A DNA stretch of 64,000 nucleotides from Helianthus annuus (Eukaryota; Streptophyta; Magnoliopsida; Asterales; Asteraceae). Under the pieces are notes generated by a model. It was not told where the DNA came from and ran no database searches. It saw only the letters and a list, made by a program, of their open reading frames with translations. Positions within the stretch are counted from its first letter, which is position 1; every line of letters begins with the position of its first letter. Shown here piece after piece: positions 57,350 through 64,000 of this stretch. The translations under genes and the position numbers were made by a program. The stretch lies in NCBI RefSeq assembly GCF_002127325.2, contig NC_035441.2, forward strand, positions 50,658,663 through 50,722,662, given 5' to 3'.

Positions 57350-57904
57350 AGGCTTTAAAGGACTAACAGCAACTACCTAACTCAAAAGAGCAAGTGCCGA
57401 CTCATCCTACTGGTTAAAGCTCTTAAGGTTAGTGTTCGAGGTTTGATGGCCTTGACTTTCCAGTTGAAAATTGTAAGCGGAAAGAGGCTAATCCTAATTA
57501 GGATAGGCTGAGCTTGACTAAAAGTACGATGAAGGGTCAGAGCTGCGGGAAAGAACTCGACTAAAAGAACTCACTTTCAAGGACTAAAAGGCTGTCCCTA
57601 AAGTGGAGAGCAGTCCTACTCTAAATCTTTGCCCTTTATTGGACTCCCTCCTATAGCTAAACGGTTATAGCAGTCCGACTCAAAAGTGGAAAAGCAACCA
57701 CCTACGTCGATAGAGCGAGAGATAGGTCTCATACTGCCTCTTAAGGTTAGTTCTATGCCTCACAACAACTACCTCATAGGTGATTATCAATCCGTCTTTA
57801 GATCAGAAGTAGACGCCTCTTTCAGGGCTTTTTTTAGGCCTTTCTCGTATAAGCAAAAGGAAGTTGAGAAGCTTGTTGACTAGGCCGCAATTCTTCTTTA
57901 AATC

Positions 57905-58133
57905 GTCTTGGCGTTAAAACAGAGCCACACATTGGAGGCCGTGTCTAATCGGATTTCCCGGTCATATGGCCGGAACACCGTCCCTTCCGGAAAGATAACG
58001 GAAGTCTTGAGGGCCGACAGGTGGGCGTTGTCAAAGGAGCATATTTCCTTTTCCGGGTCTTGAAGGATATTTTGAGGAAAAAATGTGGGAGTTGAATCAC
58101 CTGAGCTGGACCTTGTCTGTCTCGCCATATCAT
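57905..58133 (-). pseudogene. Tat-B antisense gene, N-terminal exon part
   Basis: From ATG at 58128 (MARQTRSSSGD) the frame aligns with the Tat-C antisense protein: CSFDNAHLSALKTS with CCFSDPQIDRIRYC, and FPEGTVFRPYD with FPANTVFKSFD. It breaks after NVW near 57905, where the mitochondrial-like DNA begins. Confidence 0.75.
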
Positions 58134-58245
58134 CGCCGGAATAAGAAGGAGAAAATGAATGAGGAAAGAGAGAAATGTTTTACCTTGTGATTTCTTGATG
58201 AAGATAAATGGCGATAAAGATGAGAAGATATATGGGGTGATGGTG

Positions 58246-58279
58246 TTTATAGCCTGGGCGGTTACAAGCTATCACGTCA
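58246..58279 (-). promoter_or_regulatory. Predicted promoter of the Tat-B antisense gene
   Basis: On the minus strand TGACGTGA (58279-58272) precedes CTATAAAC (TATA at 58251-58246). The order and spacing are close to the TGACGTCA-TATAAATA pair in Tat-C. Confidence 0.5.
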
Positions 58280-58367
58280 AAGTCTTATCTCATAATTACC
58301 TTGGAACTCATAAAAATGTAACCGTTGGGACTCAAGATCCTCAAACGGTAACATTTTTTGGGACAAT

Positions 58368-59112
58368 TGTTACGGGTGAAATTCCGAGCCCATATCCTGG
58401 AATATATTTTGGATTATATCTTGATTACATAATACCTATCTACTACCGGGATACTGGACCAGGATCTTAGTAACATCCTGATGCTATATCCTGGTGCTTG
58501 CTAACATTCTGCTTGCAGGTCACGAGTGCAGGGTAGCAACGTTCATGAAGACTTGTTCTCCTGAAGACTCGGTCTAAATAGTTAGAGGAAAGACGTTGAA
58601 GCCGTAATATCTGGTCAATAACATTCACAAAGGTATATTCCAAGGCATCCCACCATTTTATGAGAATTTGTTTTCTTTGTAGCTATAAATATGTGATAAC
58701 CAGATCGATAGGTCACATCAATCACACTCACTTCTCTCGAATTCTTACACTTTCTCTCGCAATCACACACTTCTAGTAAGCATTGTAACACTTAGCAACG
58801 ATCTAGCCATTATCCTGCACTGTATCTTGAGTTTTGAAGTAATAAGAAGAACAAGGCAGCTGCGATTGTCAGCTCCCGAGGTTTTATGCCAGAGATCTAG
58901 ATTGATCAAGGGCTTTCCTCGTACATCTTGTGTCAACTTTTACTTTTTTGCTCATTGTTTGATTCTTAATATAGCTCGATATCCTGTGCTATATCCTGAA
59001 GACTATTTTTGCAAACAACTGAATCAGCATATTTTCTACAAACACAACTAGCACATTACCTTACAAAACTAATTTGATCACTTAATTGCTTCGGTAATTT
59101 TTTACCAAAACA
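58368..59112 (+). repeat. Tat-B 3' LTR (745 bp)
   Basis: It starts TGTTACGGG after a T/G-rich polypurine-like tract (acattttttgggacaat) and ends TTTTTTACCAAAACA, the same ends as the Tat-C LTR read on its own strand. TATAAATA at 58684-58691 is the likely core promoter. Chromo-E follows at 59113. Confidence 0.85.
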
Positions 59113-60168
59113 TTACTCTTCTTGGTTTTTCATGATACTTTCACTATAAGCATCAGCTACTACGTTAGCCTTTCCTGCATGGTACTGGATATTGCAATCA
59201 TAATCACTAAGGATTTCCATCCAGCGTCTCTGTCTCATGTTTAACTCCTTTTGCCCGAAAACATATCTTGGACTCTAATGATCGGTGAAAATGGTAAACT
59301 TGCTACCGTAAAGATAGTGTCTCCAAATTTTAAGGGCAAAAATTATGGCTCCTAATTCTAAATCATGGGTTGTATAATTCTCTTCACGATTCTTAAGTTG
59401 TCTGGAGGCATAGGCTATAACCTTTTGACGTTGCATCAATACACATCCATAACCTAACTTAGAAGCGTCACAATAGACTGTAAAGTCTTTAGTTCCTTCT
59501 GGTAACGCGAGTATGGGTGCGTTGGTTAACTTTTGCTTTAGAATTCTAAAGGCTTCTTCCTGTTTTGGTCCCCATTCAAATTTAACTGATTTGCAAGTCA
59601 GTTTCGTTAAGGGAATGGCAATTCTAGAGAAATCTCGAATAAAACGTCTATAATAACCTGCTAGTCCAAGAAAACTTCTCACCTCCGTTGGTGATTCAGG
59701 AATGGCTATTCTAGAGAAGTGTATGCAGATGCGCTGCATGTTCCTCATGTCCATAAATGCAATTATGAATTTATCCCGATATGGTTTACATATTCGGATC
59801 ATCATGTCCATAAATGCGGCTAGGGCATTGGTTAAACCAAATGGCATGATGGTAAATTCATAATGACCATACCTTGTTTTGAAAGCGGTTTTAGGAATGT
59901 CCTCTTCCTGTACTTTCAATTAATGATATCCGAAGCGTAAATCAATCTTAGAAAAGAATCGAGCTCCTTGTAGTTGATCAAACAGATCATCGATTCACGG
60001 TAGCGGGTACCGATTTTTAATCGTGACCTTGTTCAGTTCTCGATAATCAATGTACGTACGCATTGATCCATCTTTCTTCTTGACAAACAAAATTGGTGCT
60101 CCCCATGGCGATGAACTAGGTTGTATGAAACCTTTCTCCAGAAGTTTTTCCAACTGTTTCTTCAATTC
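59113..60168 (-). pseudogene. Chromo-E RT and RNase H with catalytic motif lost
   Basis: Motifs seen: [16 protein letters not shown] (before the stop near 59999), [29 protein letters not shown]. After RDKFIIAFMD the sequence jumps to [19 protein letters not shown], so about 80 residues including the FIDD catalytic motif are missing. RNase H ([35 protein letters not shown]) continues to TDH and, past a stop, into the connection [12 protein letters not shown] 57-bp spaced direct repeat (catgtccataaatgc) lies at the deletion. Confidence 0.82.
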
Positions 60169-60855
60169 TTATATCTCCGCTGGTGCTAAACGGTATGGTG
60201 CCTTGGCAATAGGTGTTGTCCCTGGCAGTAAGTGAATTCTGGATTCAACTTCTCTGTCTAGTGGTAGTCCAGGTAGCTCTTCTGGGAAAACATCAGAGAA
60301 TTGAGATACTACAGGAATATCTTTTAATTTTTTTGCTTTAGTGTTAATGATTATGGAAATCATATACACTAGTGATCCTTTCCTTGCGTAGCTTGCTGTT
60401 TTCGTCACAGAGATGAATTTCGTGGACCTGGTTGGCTTATCTCCCTTAATTGTGATCTTATCATTCTTTGGTGAATTTACTTGTATTGACTTTTGATCAC
60501 ATAGAATACTGGTATAGTTGGCTACTAACCAATCCATTCCTAATACGATATCAAATCCAGCCAGATTCATTAGGTAAAGGATAGCAATAAAATTGTGGTT
60601 TAAAATTTCGATTCTTGAGCCCTGCAAGATTTCAGTGATCTTAATGGATTCTCCGTTTGCCGTTTCCACCCGACATTCTTGTTGAAGTTTAGTTAATGGT
60701 TGATTGAGAAGTTTGCATAATGAAGTATTAATAAAACTTTTGTTTGCGAAAATATCATTAACTAAAAACGTACCGGCAATCACATCCGGAATTATCTTGG
60801 CTTCTTCAACTGTCAAAACAAATACTCTAACATTCTTAGTAGTCTTGCTGTTCAT
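60169..60855 (-). pseudogene. Chromo-E protease with active-site deletion
   Basis: The frame reads VNDIFANKSFINTSLCKLL, where related elements have an LFDSGA segment between FAN and the SFI stretch. About seven residues with the catalytic Asp are absent, in frame. Downstream FDIVLGMDWLVANY and the RT lead-in [15 protein letters not shown] are present. Confidence 0.8.
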
Positions 60856-61917
60856 GGCTGGAGCTAGTTTCGGACAGTTCGGTTTGATATGCCCCTTTTC
60901 TCCACAATTGAAGCATATCCCATTACTGGGTTTCTTCCTACAGTCTTCTTCCTTGTGTCCAGACCATTTGTAGAAGTTGAAGGAGATGGAACATCTTCCT
61001 GAATGCTTATTCTTGCAAAACTTACAGTAAGGTGCGGAAGTAGAACCTGTACCTTCCCCATGGTTGGAATTACCGTAGCGAAATTCCTGGGTAAGATTTT
61101 GGGCTAGGTTTTTTCTTTGATTCTCTTCTTGTGTACGTACTAATTCATCAGTGAAGGTACTGGCTAGTTCTACAGCTTCTTCTATGGTTTGTGGTCTAGC
61201 TGCTTGACTACGTGTCTTATTTCACTAATTAATCCCCAAATGTAACGAGAGATTAATACTGGCTCTGGTGAGGCTAGGGTTGGCACTATTCTAGCATATT
61301 CAAAGAATACGGTAGTGTAACCTTTGAAGTCTATTCCAGTCATTCTAAGGTTTAAGAACTTATTAGCGATTTGTTCTTTTTCATTGGGAGGACATAATTT
61401 TCTTTCAACAATTTCCTTAAACTTGATCCATTCCATATTATAAACTCTGACACTTCCCCTAGACTGGAGAATAGTATTCCACCACTCTAGAGCTGCATTC
61501 TTAAAAAAGATTGGAAGCGAACATAATCTTATCTTCTTCCTCACATTTGCTTATTTTTAAGACTGGTTCTGTCTTTCCTATCCAACGTAAGGCTGCAATG
61601 GCTCCTTCATTGCTAGAGAATTCTATTGGTTTGCAAGACAAGAATTCTTTGTAAGAACAACCATATGACATGGTTTTTCTTCTTTTTGGAATAGGTAATT
61701 GAAGTAGCAGTCCATTATTCACGCTGTGACTAGGTTCAGTAGGTGGTTGTTTACTTCCACTGTTAGTTTTATTATTTTCGGCTTCTTTAACAGTCTTGAT
61801 AATATATGGCATGGTGTCTATGATTCCTTGTGCTACTATGTGTTGGATGGCACTGTTATCTATTTAGTTTCCATTATTATCATTATTCTGGTTTTCCTGA
61901 TTCACTTCGTTGTCCAT
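60856..61917 (-). pseudogene. Chromo-E gag, main part
   Basis: An ATG at 61917 opens MDNEVNQENQ, with a stop after about 16 codons. The frame then resumes with the capsid segment (FLSCKPIEFSSNEGAIAALRWI, NAALEWWNTILQ, KFKEIVERKLCPPNEKEQIA) across a frameshift near 61540. Two knuckle-like segments near 60880-60990 (a CX2C one reads CFNCGEKGHIKPNC) lie in another frame. Confidence 0.78.
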
Positions 61918-62015
61918 CTGGATTATAAACATTTATATGGTATTAATAAGATTTAATGTAAATAATCACACGAACAATTTGATCAAAATCGTCGAGCATT
62001 GCGACATTTACTCTT

Positions 62016-62019
<4 letters not shown>

Positions 62020-62056
<37 letters not shown>
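62020..62056. repeat. (TA)n microsatellite
   Basis: TA dinucleotide run immediately left of the first MITE. Further TA runs at 62455-62509, 62547-62630, 62986-62998 and 63035-63112 separate the MITE copies. ORFs of Tyr-Ile repeats in them are meaningless. Confidence 0.9.
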
Positions 62057-62058
<2 letters not shown>

Positions 62059-62451
62059 AGAAGGATAAATCGAAAACCCACTTGAGTTGAGAAAACTCAG
62101 AAACCCTTTGTAAAAAATCCCTGTAAATTCAAGAAACATTTCTAAAAAAAATAGGAAATGTAATATACATATATTTGAACATTTTTAAAAAAGAAACACA
62201 AAAAAACACCAAGTAGTTTTTTTTTTTAAATGTTACAAATTTCAGGTTACATAATATACATGTCAAAAAAAATGTAACATACAAATTTTCAACATTTAAA
62301 AAAAAAATTAGTAAGCGTTTTGTACATTTTTTTCATAAATAGGTCCGTGTACACTTATATTACATTCCCTATTTTTTTAGAAAAAAATAAAAATGTTACA
62401 TAGAGTTTATTTGGGTTTTCTCAACTCACATGGGTTTTCGATTTATCTTTC

Positions 62452-62454
<3 letters not shown>
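62057..62454. mobile_element. MITE copy 1 (398 bp), TA-flanked
   Basis: Imperfect ~39-bp terminal inverted repeats: left GGAGAAGGATAAATCGAAAA, right TTTTCGATTTATCTTTCCCC. No ORF. TA flanks fit a Stowaway/mariner-type MITE but could be the microsatellite itself. Confidence 0.7.
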
Positions 62455-62509
<55 letters not shown>

Positions 62510-62513
<4 letters not shown>

Positions 62514-62541
62514 CTACACACACGCACACACACAGACACAC

Positions 62542-62546
<5 letters not shown>
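62510..62546. repeat. CA-rich spacer, repeated exactly at 62999-63034
   Basis: The segment ttaaactacacacacgcac and following acacacacagacacacac is found twice, each time between (TA)n runs, a direct repeat about 489 bp apart. Confidence 0.8.
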
Positions 62547-62630
<84 letters not shown>

Positions 62631-62633
<3 letters not shown>

Positions 62634-62985
62634 GAAAGATAAATCGAAAACCCATGTGAGTTGAGAAAACCCAAATAAACTGTAAGTAACATTTTTATTT
62701 TTTTCTAAAAAAATAGGGAATGTAATATAAGTGTACACGGACCTATTTATGAAAAAAATGTACAAAACGCTTACTAATTTTTTTTTTAAATGTTGAAAAT
62801 TTGTATGTTACATTTTTTTTGGACATGTATATTATGTAACCTGAAATTTGTAACATTTAAAAAAAAAACTACTTGGTGTTTTTTTGTGTTTCTTTTTTAA
62901 AAATGTTCAAATATATGTATATTAGATTTCCTATTTTTTTTAGAAATGTTTCTTGAATTTACAGGGGTTTTTTACAAAGGGTTTC
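62631..62985. mobile_element. MITE copy 2, inverted relative to copy 1, truncated
   Basis: This is the reverse complement of copy 1 with few differences. It begins GGGGAAAGATAAATCGAAAA and stops at ACAAAGGGTTTC, lacking the last ~43 bp including one terminus. With copy 1 it forms a large palindrome centred near 62540. Confidence 0.8.
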
Positions 62986-63030
62986 TATATATATATATTA
63001 AACTACACACACGCACACACACAGACACAC

Positions 63031-63113
<83 letters not shown>

Positions 63114-63116
<3 letters not shown>

Positions 63117-63695
63117 ATAAGATCATGCGAGAACTACCTCTTATTGTGAGAACCGCGAGAACCAATGTGAACACACCAAAAATGCCTAAAAATAGCTAAA
63201 AATCACACAAAAATTTTTTTTTGAATTTTTTAATATTTTTTATAAAAAAATCGCTACTTTTCGAAGCCAAAAAAAAATTTTTAATTTTTTTTTAAAAAAA
63301 AAATTTTTTTTTGGCTTCTAAAAGTAGCGATTTTAACATGAAAAATATTAAAAAATTCAAAAAAAAATTTTAGATTTTTTTTGATTTTTTTAGATTTTTT
63401 TAGATTTTTTTAGGTTTTTTTTTTGGGGTTTAGTTTTTAGCATTTTAGCTTGGGGTGGGGGGTGGGGGGGGGGGGTTAGTTTTTTTTTAGGTTTTTTTTT
63501 AGCAGTTAGCTTGGGGGGGGGGGGGGGGTTAGGTTTTTTTTGGGGGTGGGGGGGTTTAGGTTTTTTTTTTGGGGGGGGGGGTGGGGGTTTGGTTTTTTTA
63601 GGTTTTTTTTAGGTTTTTTTTAGCTATTTTAGGTTGTGTTCACGTTGGTTCTCAAGGTTCTCACAATAAGGGTGGTTCTCGCATGAGCCCCTCCC
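63114..63695. mobile_element. MITE copy 3, different family, with G-runs
   Basis: Terminal inverted repeats of about 55 bp: left GGGATAAGATCATGCGAGAA, right TTCTCGCATGAGCCCCTCCC. An internal hairpin (63250-63331) has arms ATCGCTACTTTT and AAAAGTAGCGAT. The centre-right is runs of T and G (63452-63590). Flanked by TA on both sides. Superfamily not settled. Confidence 0.7.
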
Positions 63696-63718
63696 TATAT
63701 ATATTACTAAGGGTTGTT

Positions 63719-63982
63719 CTAGAAATGCATTTCTCTCTCGTCATATTTCCACATGAGCTTTTCTCCTATCTGTTTTATTCTCTCTCCTTCTTCTACTAAT
63801 TCCTCACTAAATGTGCGAAGTTCCTTCACATTCACTTCACTCATGGATGGTAGTGGGGTTGGTACTGGGTCAGGGTACTGAGGTATAGGTTCTCCATATG
63901 GGTATGGGTTGTCTAGTATATCCTGAACATACTTGTCAGCATTCCAATATGGATCTAAAAGGGTTAAGGTTGGTGTATTGTG
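63719..63982 (-). pseudogene. Chromo-E gag N-terminal extension
   Basis: An open stretch of 87 codons ends at TAG 63719-63721: LDPYWNADKYVQDILDNPYP, then MSEVNVKELRTFSEELVEEG and KLMWKYDEREMHF. The text resembles the N-terminal gag region of plant chromoviruses. It is separated from the rest of gag by the MITE cluster. Confidence 0.6.
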
Positions 63983-64000
63983 CTATGGGATTTGGTATTA

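Larger units (their letters stand above)
53162..57904. other. Probable nuclear copy of mitochondrial DNA (NUMT), about 4.7 kb
   Basis: At its left edge, minus strand, lie the first 11 codons of mitochondrial rps3. The rest has the look of plant mitochondrial intergenic DNA: more even base composition than the surroundings, many short ORF scraps, direct and inverted repeats, and a decayed gypsy integrase piece (56171-56365), which plant mitochondria often carry. It lacks the AGGAT words of the flanking Tat-B. The right boundary is uncertain by about 20 bp. No complete mitochondrial gene is recognised. Confidence 0.7.
28042..59112 (+). mobile_element. Tat-B, old plus-strand Tat element, interrupted three times
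   Basis: Retained pieces: second RNase H and integrase (28042-29695 and 40278-40417), spacer (40418-41350, 51148-51224), hairpins (51225-51430), antisense gene (51560-53161 and ~57905-58133, minus strand), promoter of that gene, and the 3' LTR (58368-59112). The interruptions are Tat-C, Tekay-2 and mitochondrial-like DNA. The 5' half is lost at the CACTA junction. Alignment with Tat-D shows the pieces are collinear. Confidence 0.85.
59113..64000 (-). mobile_element. Chromo-E, minus-strand chromovirus, partial
   Basis: Reading leftwards from 64000: N-terminal gag (63982-63719), MITE and (TA)n insertions (62020-63718), gag (61917-60856), protease (60855-60169), RT and RNase H (60168-59113). 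It ends where Tat-B is inserted. LTRs are not in the window. It is related to but distinct from Tekay-1/2. Several frames are broken. Confidence 0.8.

Noticed and set aside
62426..63149. Tyr-Ile repeat ORFs
   Set aside because: Translations of (TA)n microsatellites.

Overview
This is plant nuclear DNA from a flowering plant, probably a eudicot. Long-LTR Tekay chromoviruses and Tat elements like these are common in Asteraceae, but the family is only a guess. The plant signs are Ty3/gypsy elements of the Tekay and Tat lineages, CACTA transposase genes, a Tourist-type MITE, an L1-type LINE end and a nuclear copy of mitochondrial DNA. I see no intact host gene. Almost everything is transposons inserted into transposons. 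The names used here (Tekay-1/2, Tat-A/B/C/D/F, Chromo-E) are local labels.

Left block (1-16874). The 3' end of a Tekay chromovirus (Tekay-1: integrase plus a 3.8 kb LTR, 1-5067) sits in an LTR of a minus-strand Tat element (Tat-F, 5068-5453). That LTR edge lies inside the protease region of Tat-A (5454-8266, minus). Tat-A in turn lies inside the antisense gene of Tat-D (8267-16235, minus). Upstream, the Tat-D gag is fused in frame to the N-terminus of a CACTA transposase, giving one 530-codon ORF (15282-16874).

Middle block (16875-28041). This is a patchwork without intact genes: small repeats, a possible captured gene fragment, a CACTA end with ~60-bp subterminal repeats (18891-19332), a Tourist-like MITE (19428-19716), a Helitron-like 3' end (20313-20355), a 5'-truncated LINE (22407-22975) and a decayed ten-exon CACTA TNPA-like gene (24159-26969). 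The last is followed by ~225-bp subterminal repeats and a CACTA terminus ending at 28041.

Right block (28042-64000). An old Tat element (Tat-B, plus strand) runs discontinuously from 28042 to its 3' LTR at 58368-59112. Three things interrupt it. The first is a full-length younger Tat (Tat-C, 29696-40277, 717-bp LTRs, perfect GGAAG target duplication). The second is a full-length Tekay (Tekay-2, 41351-51147, ~2.44 kb LTRs). The third is about 4.7 kb of mitochondrial-like DNA (53162 to ~57904) that begins with the first 11 codons of mitochondrial rps3. Tat-B itself lies in a chromovirus on the minus strand (Chromo-E, 59113-64000), whose gag is split by MITEs and (TA)n arrays.

How the parts work. 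In each Tat element gag-protease-RT-RNase H-(second, archaeal-type RNase H)-integrase lies on one strand. Between integrase and the 3' LTR is a gene on the opposite strand. In Tat-C this gene can be read as four spliced exons (30709-32306) behind its own TATA box and a TGACGTCA site. Just downstream of its coding end, Tat-B, Tat-C and Tat-D each carry a cluster of hairpins with a shared loop and different stems. The stems are kept paired by compensatory changes, and the G-U pairs fit the RNA of the antisense gene. This hairpin family, together with the spliced antisense gene, is the best candidate here for an undescribed system.
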